Shown here piece after piece: positions 1 to 7,323 of a stretch of 35,219 nucleotides of DNA. The position numbers and the translations under genes were made by a program. The notes under the pieces were generated by a model, which saw nothing but the letters and a program-made list of their open reading frames with translations, was not told the origin of the DNA and made no database searches. The DNA comes from an uncultured Bacilli bacterium (lineage in GTDB: Bacteria; Bacillota_I; Bacilli_A; RF39; UBA660). The first letter of the stretch is position 1, and each line of letters begins with the position of its first letter. The stretch spans positions 1 through 35,219 of the forward strand of contig CANRKE010000003.1 in the NCBI GenBank assembly GCA_947631135.1, written 5' to 3'.

Positions 1-1
1 T

Positions 2-1330
2 GAAGATGAGGTACTTAAGTATGCTCCTAAACATGAATTTAGTGTAAGAAATAATAATAACAAAGAAATATATTTAAGTTTTAAATTAACCAATTTAAAT
101 ATTGATAAAGAAATATATAATGATAGTAATTTAAGATATAGTTTGTATCATAATGATGAAAAAATTGGAGTTGGATCATTTGAAGCATATGATGAAAAAA
201 CAAAAGAATTAACACTTTTAACAAACATAAAACAAAATGCGTCATCAGAAGAAAGTTACCAATTATATATTTGGATAAGAGATAATGGAGGAAATCAAAA
301 TCATTTTCTAAATATAAATTTAGATGGAAAAATAAAAGTAGAAGGATATGATAAAGAATTACCAACATTAGCTAGTGCGATATTAGGTAAGAATAATAAA
401 AACGTAATAACTGAAACACCAGATTTCAGTAAAGTTGCAGTATCACAAGAATATTATGATACATTAACAGAAAGTACTAATCCAAAACAATCACAAGCAA
501 TTGTTGAAAATGGATTATACCAAGATGAAGACGCAGATGGAAAAACATATTACTATAGAGGAAATGTAGAGAATAACTATGTAAAGGTACCTGGACTTAA
601 ATGGACTAATGACGATGGTGAATATCACAAAAAAGGAGAGGATATGTTATTTAGAATAGTAAGAATAAATGGAGATGGAACAATAAGAATAATAGCGAAT
701 GGTTCTATTGGAAAAAGTAAATTTAATGAACAAATAGATGTTGAAAAAGCTGTTGGATATACATACGACAACAATAAAACGTGTACAAAAAATAGTATAT
801 GTAATGGAAGTGAAGGAACACCATCAACCATAAAATCATTCTTAGATGATTGGTATCAAAATAATTTATTAGAATATGACTTATTATTTGCTAGTACAAG
901 GTATTGTAATGATACAACAACTAGCGATATAAGTAGTAATAGATTATATTATGGATCATACGGGAGAATAGTTTCAAACAAAACACCAAGTTATATATGT
1001 CCAAATACAGATAAATTATATGGAGGAGAATATAATTTAAAGATAGGATTATTATCTGCAGATGAAGCAGTATTTGCTGGTGGGAAATATGTAACAAATA
1101 ACCACAATTATTATTTATTTGGAAATTCTTATTGGAAGTTGCTGGGATCACCTAGCCAGTATATCAAAGGTAATCATGCATATGAATTAGTCATGGATGA
1201 AAATGGTATGCTCAATGGCTACAGTGTTTACAATGTTTCCGGTTCAGCAGTACCTGTTTTAAATTTAAAGGCTCAAACACTATATGTAAGCGGGAATGGA
1301 ACGAAGGACGATCCATACATTTTAAAATAA
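2..1330 (+). CDS. Surface/secreted protein, 3' part only (5' end outside window)
   Basis: The reading frame is open from base 2 and runs to TAA at 1330, so this is the last 442 residues of a longer protein; an internal ATG at 143 is not the true start. The first ~125 visible residues look like a beta-sandwich domain with a 'YQLYIWIRD' strand. From about residue 175 a second domain begins (YYRGNVENNYVKVPGLKW, then FRIVRINGDGTIRIIANG, FLDDWYQNN, a Cys pair, and the ending AVPVLNLKAQTLYVSGNGT-PYIL). This domain type is common, to my knowledge, in surface and prepilin-like proteins of uncultured gut Firmicutes; its function is unknown. A divergent copy of the same layout is in the gene at 15544. 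There is no C-terminal LPXTG motif or membrane segment, so any anchor must be at the missing N-terminus. Function: extracellular structural or adhesive role is inference only. Confidence 0.75.
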   Translation, partial: EDEVLKYAPKHEFSVRNNNNKEIYLSFKLTNLNIDKEIYNDSNLRYSLYHNDEKIGVGSFEAYDEKTKELTLLTNIKQNASSEESYQLYIWIRDNGGNQNHFLNINLDGKIKVEGYDKELPTLASAILGKNNKNVITETPDFSKVAVSQEYYDTLTESTNPKQSQAIVENGLYQDEDADGKTYYYRGNVENNYVKVPGLKWTNDDGEYHKKGEDMLFRIVRINGDGTIRIIANGSIGKSKFNEQIDVEKAVGYTYDNNKTCTKNSICNGSEGTPSTIKSFLDDWYQNNLLEYDLLFASTRYCNDTTTSDISSNRLYYGSYGRIVSNKTPSYICPNTDKLYGGEYNLKIGLLSADEAVFAGGKYVTNNHNYYLFGNSYWKLLGSPSQYIKGNHAYELVMDENGMLNGYSVYNVSGSAVPVLNLKAQTLYVSGNGTKDDPYILK

Positions 1331-1337
1331 AATTTAT

Positions 1338-1372
1338 AAAAATATCATAATATTAAATGTTGTGGTATTTTT
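1338..1372 (+). terminator. Rho-independent terminator, twin of the one at 35104
   Basis: A 15-bp A/T-rich stem with several G-T pairs closes a TTAAA loop (arms 1338-1352 and 1358-1372); the 3' arm ends in TTTTT. It follows the first gene by 7 bases. Nearly the same hairpin, including flanking bases, follows the last gene of the window. Confidence 0.75.
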
Positions 1373-1468
1373 GCGCTTATTAAGAAATAAAAAATTGTAA
1401 AATAAGCCAATATAGATTATCATCAAAATAATATTTATTGAATATAATTAAAAAATAAATTAAAAATG

Positions 1469-1497
1469 TTAACATTTTAATATATTTTTGGTAAAAT
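1469..1497 (+). promoter_or_regulatory. Sigma-A-like promoter of ileS
   Basis: TTAACA at 1469-1474 and TAAAAT at 1492-1497 are separated by exactly 17 bases, about 28 bases before the ileS start. No T-box leader (no AGGGTGG core or specifier stem) is seen in the 150-base gap, unusual for a Firmicutes-type aminoacyl-tRNA synthetase gene. Confidence 0.65.
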
Positions 1498-1524
1498 ATA
1501 GATATTGAAAAAGGACGTGAAGTT

Positions 1525-4500
1525 ATGAAAAAGTTTGAAAGTTTAGAAAATCAAAATATTTCTTTGAATGAAGATAAAATATCTGAATATTGGGATAAGA
1601 TAAATATTTTAGATGAAAGTATTAAATTGCGTAAAGATAGTAAAAATTTTGTATTCTATGATGGACCTGCAACAGCAAATAATATGCCTAAAATTCATCA
1701 TATGCTTGCTAAAATATTAAAGGATACATTCTGTAAATATAAAACTATGAAAGGGTATAAAGTTCTTAGAAAAGCTGGTTGGGATACACAAGGATTGCCA
1801 GTTGAACTAGAAGTAGAAAAGGAATTAGGTTTTACAAATAAAGGTCAAATAGAAGAATATGGAATAGAAGCTTTTAATAAAAAATGTAGAGAAAGTGTTT
1901 GGAAAAATGAAAAAGCATTTTCAGATTTTACAAAGAAGATGGGACAATTTATAGATTTAGATCATCCATATGTTACATATGATAATGATTATTTGGAAAC
2001 AATATGGTGGATATTAGATCAATTTAATAAAAAAGGATTAATATATGAAGGACATAAAATATTACCTTATTGTACTCGTTGTGGAACAGGACTTGCTAGT
2101 CATGAAGTAGCTCAAGGTTATAAAGAAATAACTGCTAATACTGTAATAGTGCCTATGAAATTAAAAGATAAAGATGAATATTTCTTAGTATGGACAACAA
2201 CACCTTGGACACTTATATCTAATGTTGCACTTGCAGTTAATCCAAAAATGACTTATATAAAAGTTGAAAGTAAAGGATATAAATTTATACTTGCTTCATC
2301 TTTAGCTGATAAAGTATTAGGAGAAGGATATAAAGTTCTTGAAACTATGGAAGGTAAAGATTTAGAGTATGTTGAATATGAACAATTGATGCCATTTTTG
2401 TGTGTTGATAAAAAAGGATTTTATGTAACACTTGCTGATTATGTTAGTGATTCAGATGGAACTGGTATAGTTCATATTGCTCCAGCATTTGGTGCGGATG
2501 ACTACGAAGTTGGTAAGAATTATGATTTACCATTTTTAAATCCAGTATTAGAAAATGGGTGCTATTCTACTGGACCATGGGAAGGTATGAAAGTATTTGA
2601 TGCAGATTTAGAAGTAATTAAATGGCTTAAAGAAAATGATAAGTTATTTAAGAAAGAAAAAATAAAACATAATTATCCACATTGTTGGAGATGTAAAACA
2701 CCACTTTTATATTATGCTAAACCATCATATTATATAAAAGTAACTGATTATAAAGATAAAATGATAGAAGAAAATAAAAAAGTAAATTGGTATCCTGATT
2801 TTGTTGGAGAAAAAAGATTTGATAACTGGTTAGAGAATTTACAAGATTGGGCAATATCAAGGAACAGATATTGGGGTACACCACTTAATATTTGGAAGTG
2901 TTCTTGTGGAAATTCTATTTCAGTAGCCTCACGTAAAGAGTTAGCGCAATTAGCAATCGAAGATATAGATGAAAATATCGAATTGCATAGACCATATGTA
3001 GATCAAATTCATATCAAATGTAGTAAATGTGGTAAAGAAATGTCAAGAGTTAGTGATGTAGTAGATGTATGGTTTGATAGTGGTGCGATGCCATTTGCTC
3101 AATATCATTATCCATTTGAAAACAAAGAATTATTTGAAAGTCAATTTCCTGCAGACTTCATATCGGAAGGAGTAGACCAAACACGTGGTTGGTTCTATAG
3201 TCTACTTGCAATATCAACATTTGTCAAAGGTAAATCACCATATAAAAACGTATTAGTTAATGATATGCTTTTAGATAAATATGGATATAAGATGAGTAAG
3301 TCAAGAGGAAATGGTATAGATCCATTTGAATTAATCGATAAATATGGAGCTGATAATATAAGATGGTATTTACTTTATGTATCACCAGTTTGGACACCAA
3401 CTAAGTTTGATGAAGAAGGATTAAAAGAAGTCTATTCAAAATTTTATAGTACACTTAAAAATACATATAACTTCTTTGCATTATATGCTAATACAGATAA
3501 AGTAGATCCGAAAGAATTCTATTGTGAAATAAAAGATCGTGATATGATAGATAAATGGTTATTATCAAAATATAATACACTTGTATTAAATGTAACAAAT
3601 GCGTTTGAGGAATATGATTTAACTAAAGCTGTTAGAATGATAACTGACTTTGTAAGTGATGATTTATCTAACTGGTATATAAGAAGAACAAGAAGAAGAT
3701 TCTGGGCAAGTGAACTTGATAACAGTAAAAAATCAGTTTACAATACAACTTATGAAGTATTAGAATCATTATCTAGGTTAATTGCTCCAATAGTACCATT
3801 TATTTCTGAAGAAATGTATAGAAAGCTAACTAATGAAAAATCAGTTCATTTAGCAGATTATCCAGTATGTAATAAGAAACTTATCAATGAAGAAATTACA
3901 GAAAAAATGGATTTAGTTAGAGATTTAATAAGCCTTGGAAGATTTGCAAGAGAAGATGCTAAAGTAAAAGTAAGACAACCAATTAAAGAGATATTAATAG
4001 ATGCTAAATACAAAAATATAATTGGAGATTTAGAAGACTTAATCAAAGAAGAATTAAATGTCAAAGAAATAGTATATAAAACTGATTTAACAGAATATAT
4101 TGACTTTAATATTAAACCAAATTTCAAAGTATGTGGCAAAATGTTTGGTAAAAATATTGGTGAATATAGCAAAGTATTAAATGAATTAACAATAGATCAA
4201 ATAAATGATTTAAATAATGATAAAGAAATAACTGTCAAATTTATGAATGAAGATTTAACTATAACTAAAGATATGACAGATATTAGGATATCTTCTAAAG
4301 AAGGATTTAATATAAAACAAGAAAATAATAAATTTATAATACTCAATGCTAAATTAGATAATGAACTTATAATGGAAGGTATTGCACGTGAAATAATATC
4401 TAAAATACAAAATATGAGAAAAGCTCATGATTTTGAAGTAATGGATAAAATAAATATTAAATATAATACTAAAGATAAATTAGTAATAGATTCAGTAAAT

Positions 4501-4620
4501 AAATATGCTAAATTTATAAATAAAGAAACAGTATCTAATAGTATTGAACTTGTTAGTGATAATCTTGATGCAAATGATATTAATGGTTATGAAGTTATGT
4601 TAGATGTTGAAAAAATGTAA
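1525..4620 (+). CDS. ileS: Isoleucyl-tRNA synthetase, long (type 2-like) form
   Basis: Charges tRNA-Ile in the cytoplasm. At 1031 residues it is longer than the usual bacterial ~920-940 and matches the eukaryote-like type 2 IleRS. The class I HIGH motif is altered: residues 56-59 read KIHH (context NNMPKIHHMLAKILKD). KMSKS is intact at 589-593 (YKMSKSRGN). The CP1 editing domain is present (VWTTTPWTLISN; GTGIVHIAPAFGADDYEVG), as are the WAISRNRYWGTP and DVWFDSGAMPF blocks and Cys pairs CxxC (CTRC, CWRC, CSKC) that could bind zinc. The C-terminal ~300 residues are the anticodon-binding and DUF5915-like parts. ATG at 1525 has the ribosome site AAGGA ten bases upstream. It stands alone with its own promoter and terminator. 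Known for the family: type 2 enzymes include mupirocin-resistant ones; resistance here is inference. Confidence 0.95.
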   Translation: MKKFESLENQNISLNEDKISEYWDKINILDESIKLRKDSKNFVFYDGPATANNMPKIHHMLAKILKDTFCKYKTMKGYKVLRKAGWDTQGLPVELEVEKELGFTNKGQIEEYGIEAFNKKCRESVWKNEKAFSDFTKKMGQFIDLDHPYVTYDNDYLETIWWILDQFNKKGLIYEGHKILPYCTRCGTGLASHEVAQGYKEITANTVIVPMKLKDKDEYFLVWTTTPWTLISNVALAVNPKMTYIKVESKGYKFILASSLADKVLGEGYKVLETMEGKDLEYVEYEQLMPFLCVDKKGFYVTLADYVSDSDGTGIVHIAPAFGADDYEVGKNYDLPFLNPVLENGCYSTGPWEGMKVFDADLEVIKWLKENDKLFKKEKIKHNYPHCWRCKTPLLYYAKPSYYIKVTDYKDKMIEENKKVNWYPDFVGEKRFDNWLENLQDWAISRNRYWGTPLNIWKCSCGNSISVASRKELAQLAIEDIDENIELHRPYVDQIHIKCSKCGKEMSRVSDVVDVWFDSGAMPFAQYHYPFENKELFESQFPADFISEGVDQTRGWFYSLLAISTFVKGKSPYKNVLVNDMLLDKYGYKMSKSRGNGIDPFELIDKYGADNIRWYLLYVSPVWTPTKFDEEGLKEVYSKFYSTLKNTYNFFALYANTDKVDPKEFYCEIKDRDMIDKWLLSKYNTLVLNVTNAFEEYDLTKAVRMITDFVSDDLSNWYIRRTRRRFWASELDNSKKSVYNTTYEVLESLSRLIAPIVPFISEEMYRKLTNEKSVHLADYPVCNKKLINEEITEKMDLVRDLISLGRFAREDAKVKVRQPIKEILIDAKYKNIIGDLEDLIKEELNVKEIVYKTDLTEYIDFNIKPNFKVCGKMFGKNIGEYSKVLNELTIDQINDLNNDKEITVKFMNEDLTITKDMTDIRISSKEGFNIKQENNKFIILNAKLDNELIMEGIAREIISKIQNMRKAHDFEVMDKINIKYNTKDKLVIDSVNKYAKFINKETVSNSIELVSDNLDANDINGYEVMLDVEKM

Positions 4621-4647
4621 AAAGAGTTGATTTATTCAACTTTTTTT
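4620..4647. terminator. Bidirectional terminator between ileS and the sortase gene
   Basis: AAAAAGAGTTGA-TTTAT-TCAACTTTTTTT forms a 10-11 bp stem with a 5-base loop. It has T-runs on both strands, so it can end the rightward ileS transcript and the leftward sortase transcript, whose stop codon (4646-4648) overlaps its edge. Confidence 0.8.
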
Positions 4648-6223
4648 ATATTTGTTTTGCATGTATTGCAATTCTTTCTTTACCATGGTTATAACAAGTA
4701 CTTATTGTAAGAATTTTATCGTTAATACTTACATCAGTATTAAAATCATATATACTTTTTTGTTTTACTTCAGAAATAAATTCATTAAATCTATCTTCAT
4801 TATTGTAAAAGTTTGTCCAAATATAATAGTATTCTGGATTAGTTACATATATTGCAAATATTTGAAATTGCATAGAAGAATATAAACTATTAAATTTTAT
4901 TATTTGATTATTTTTATTTGTATACCAACTTTTATTTAAAACTTTATATAAAGAACCAAACATAGTATCATTAATAGTATTAGAATGCCCATATATTATT
5001 GTATTTTGATCCATATTATCGATTTCATTTCTATAATCCATAAATACCCAACCAGCATTATTAACTTTATTATAAAAATTATGTTTTAAATAATAATTAT
5101 TATCTTCATGTTTAACAACAGGATAATTTACATTAGTATTATTTATTTTCAACCAACCAACAAATTCTGGATTAATACTTAATAATGTATCAAAATCTTC
5201 TGTTAGAACATTACTTGTAGTTGTAGTAGTTGTATTATTTTCCTGGACATTATCTGTTACCTCAACTTGTTCATCATTACTATTAATCAATATATCATCA
5301 CTATTATCTAACATATCAAGTATACCTGATATATTTTGAACATCATCTATTGCTTTATTAGTTTTATATTCATAATAACCGATTATTCCAAATGATATAA
5401 TTATAGTTATAAATATAATTATCATAGAAGTTTTAAGATATACATTATTTAATTCTTTCATAAAATATTTTTCTTTATAATCATTAGAATAATTAGAATT
5501 TATATCAATTTTATATTTATCACATTTTTCTTTCTGTAATCTTCTTAAAAATTTAATACTTTTTCTAAGTAACCATGAATTACCTTCATCAATATTTAGA
5601 TTTATTATAATATCATGTTTATTATTTTTAATTAACAGATTAATAATTTTTTTAATAATTTTATTATCATAATATAATATATTAATAGATGTTAAATAAT
5701 TATTAATATTTAAAAAATATTCAATATCAGATATACTACATTTATTATCAATTAATAATTCTGTTTTATAATATATTAAAGAACTTGTCTTAATATTATT
5801 TATTTGGTATATATGACTATTATATACTTCATTAGTAGTAATAAATAATCTATCATTACTATCTATTATATTAAATAATGAACTATTTATTTCGTAACAC
5901 TTTATTATTTTTATATTATTTGATTCTAATAATTTATATATATAATTATTATCTAATAATATTTTAATATCTATAATAATAACTGTTATATATTTAATAC
6001 TTTGAATAATACTAATAATATCATCTAATAGTAATTTATTAGATATAACTAATGTATATACATTATCTTTATTTGTTATTCTATTTATATAATTTATTAA
6101 TAAACTTTTATTATTTTTAAAATCATTCAAATTTATTAATGTTTCATTATTATTAGTTTTAGTTTTTTGAGTTATTTTAATACTAATTATATTGTTATCC
6201 TTTCTTATAATAATAGATTTCAT
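4646..6223 (-). CDS. Class B sortase with a large unassigned cytoplasmic N-terminal region
   Basis: The C-terminal ~180 residues are a class B-type sortase: FVGWLKINNTNVNYPVVKHE, NAGWVFMDYRN, then the catalytic triad His413 (IIYGHS), Cys510 (LTISTC) and Arg517 (ERIAIHAK), numbering from the ATG at 6223. Sortases join surface proteins to peptidoglycan or pilin subunits on the outer face of the membrane. A single membrane segment lies at ~264-284, followed by a linker with a Thr run (~331-337). Before it are ~260 residues rich in Ile/Asn/Lys with alternating strands and helices and no recognised motif; a normal sortase has only a short N-terminus. Start choice: an upstream in-frame ATG at 6235 exists, but its own bases (ATGGTGGTAT) supply the GGTGG ribosome site for the ATG at 6223. 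No LPXTG-like or NPQTN-like substrate was found in the window. Confidence 0.85.
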   Translation of the reverse strand: MKSIIIRKDNNIISIKITQKTKTNNNETLINLNDFKNNKSLLINYINRITNKDNVYTLVISNKLLLDDIISIIQSIKYITVIIIDIKILLDNNYIYKLLESNNIKIIKCYEINSSLFNIIDSNDRLFITTNEVYNSHIYQINNIKTSSLIYYKTELLIDNKCSISDIEYFLNINNYLTSINILYYDNKIIKKIINLLIKNNKHDIIINLNIDEGNSWLLRKSIKFLRRLQKEKCDKYKIDINSNYSNDYKEKYFMKELNNVYLKTSMIIIFITIIISFGIIGYYEYKTNKAIDDVQNISGILDMLDNSDDILINSNDEQVEVTDNVQENNTTTTTTSNVLTEDFDTLLSINPEFVGWLKINNTNVNYPVVKHEDNNYYLKHNFYNKVNNAGWVFMDYRNEIDNMDQNTIIYGHSNTINDTMFGSLYKVLNKSWYTNKNNQIIKFNSLYSSMQFQIFAIYVTNPEYYYIWTNFYNNEDRFNEFISEVKQKSIYDFNTDVSINDKILTISTCYNHGKERIAIHAKQI

Positions 6224-6299
6224 ATATACCACCATTATTAGTTTATTTAAATATTATTAAATAATACATTTTTAAATATAGTTTAATGAACTATCATTA

Positions 6300-6327
6300 T
6301 TTATAATATTTATTGTTGTAATATCAA
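6300..6327 (-). promoter_or_regulatory. Probable promoter of the sortase gene
   Basis: On the minus strand TTGATA (6322-6327) and TATAAA (6300-6305) are 16 bases apart, about 75 bases upstream of the sortase start, in the divergent gap before the thioredoxin gene. Confidence 0.45.
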
Positions 6328-6373
6328 TTTATATATACTAAAAATAATAATAAATTATTAAAATTAATTTTAT

Positions 6374-6402
6374 TTGTTATTATTAATAATTTATAGTATA
6401 AT
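6374..6402 (+). promoter_or_regulatory. Promoter of the thioredoxin gene
   Basis: TTGTTA (6374-6379), 17-base spacer, TATAAT (6397-6402). The predicted transcript start near 6409 rules out the in-frame ATG at 6403 as a translation start. Confidence 0.65.
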
Positions 6403-6435
6403 ATGATATGTTATATGGGAGGAATGAATATAATT

Positions 6436-6732
6436 ATGAAAATAACATATTTAGAAGATAGTAAAAAATTTGAAGAATTAACTAAAAAAAGGGTATTAGT
6501 AGATTTTTATGCAGATTGGTGTGGACCATGTAAAATGATGAGTGGTGTATTAGAGAAAGTAGAATCTAATATGGAATGTTTAAAAGTTAATGTGGATAAA
6601 TTTAATGATTTAGCACTCAAATATGGAATAATGAGTATACCTACAGTTATAATATTTCAAGATGGTAAAGAAATCAAAAAAAATATTGGATTTATGGATT
6701 TAGAAGAATTAAATAATTTCATTAATAAGTAA
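6436..6732 (+). CDS. trxA: Thioredoxin
   Basis: A 98-residue cytoplasmic thioredoxin that reduces protein disulphides. The active site WCGPC is at residues 28-32 (Cys29, Cys32) after VLVDFYAD, and the cis-proline loop SIPTVIIF is present, as is the C-terminal helix. No signal peptide is present. Start choice: the frame is open from 6403, but the promoter's -10 box ends at 6402, so that ATG lies at the transcript's very start. A GGGAGG ribosome site (6417-6422) is 1 base from ATG 6424 and 13 bases from ATG 6436. I prefer 6436 because family members begin near this point; 6424 (102 residues) cannot be excluded. The gene is monocistronic as far as seen, divergent from the sortase gene. A partner thioredoxin reductase is not in the window. 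Confidence 0.9.
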   Translation: MKITYLEDSKKFEELTKKRVLVDFYADWCGPCKMMSGVLEKVESNMECLKVNVDKFNDLALKYGIMSIPTVIIFQDGKEIKKNIGFMDLEELNNFINK

Positions 6733-6771
6733 TATTTTATTAACATTTTTTATATTTTTATATAAATTTAT

Positions 6772-6799
6772 TTGATTTTATTTAATAATATAGTATAAT
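6772..6799 (+). promoter_or_regulatory. Promoter of the 6829-10235 operon
   Basis: TTGATT (6772-6777), 16-base spacer, TATAAT (6794-6799), 30 bases before the chosen start of the next gene. Confidence 0.6.
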
Positions 6800-6828
6800 T
6801 AATTTATATAATATAGGAGATGTTAAAA

Positions 6829-7311
6829 ATGAATATGAAAAAAATAAAGAAAATATGGAATGATAATAGAATACCTTGTTTATTTTGTTTAGTTTTAATT
6901 ACAGTAGTTGTTGTGTTTTTATCAATGATATTACCAATGTATGCTAAAAATGGAGATAAATATGGTAATAGATTAGTAGGAATAGAAGATGTAAAAATAG
7001 ACAAAGATACAGAAAAAGATATACAAGATATGTTTACATCAAACGAAAATGTTTCTGATGTTATAGCATTTACTAAAGGGAAGATTCTTAATGTATTAAT
7101 AAATTTAAATGATAATGTTGATGTTAATACATTAGTTGATCCATCAGCAAGTGTTGTTGATGCACTAACTAGTGATCAATTAAAGTTTTATGATATACAA
7201 ATATTTATAACATCAAAAATTAGTAATGAAGATGAAGGAGATATAGAAAAGACAATTGTTGGATATAAGAATAGTGAAGCTGATAGTTTTTCTTGGACCA
7301 ACAATAGATAG
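6829..7311 (+). CDS. Small single-pass membrane protein of unknown function
   Basis: A 160-residue protein. It has a basic N-terminus (MNMKKIKKIW), one hydrophobic segment at about residues 16-38 and then an extracytoplasmic region of ~120 residues starting PMYAKNGDKYGNRL. The outer part carries IEDVKIDKDTEKDI and 'VDPSASVVDALTSDQLKFYD' stretches and no cysteine, and I recognise no named domain. Start choice: ATG at 6820 overlaps the AGGAGA ribosome site (6815-6820); ATG at 6829 sits 9 bases after GGAG and is preferred. Its stop codon TAG (7309-7311) is part of the ribosome site of the next gene, so the two are translationally linked with the GGDEF-type sensor gene. A role next to that sensor is inference from position. 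Confidence 0.75.
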   Translation: MNMKKIKKIWNDNRIPCLFCLVLITVVVVFLSMILPMYAKNGDKYGNRLVGIEDVKIDKDTEKDIQDMFTSNENVSDVIAFTKGKILNVLINLNDNVDVNTLVDPSASVVDALTSDQLKFYDIQIFITSKISNEDEGDIEKTIVGYKNSEADSFSWTNNR

Positions 7312-7323
7312 GAGTAACTATAA

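Noticed and set aside
1373..1524. T-box leader upstream of ileS
   Set aside because: The gap is only 150 bases and lacks the AGGGTGG core, a specifier stem and an antiterminator/terminator pair; a plain promoter fits.
3858..4172. Open frame on the minus strand inside ileS
   Set aside because: It is antisense to a conserved synthetase region, hydrophobic from reversed AT-rich codons, with no ribosome site.
4652..4885. Small plus-strand frame inside the sortase gene
   Set aside because: It mirrors the catalytic part of the sortase and has no start signals of its own.
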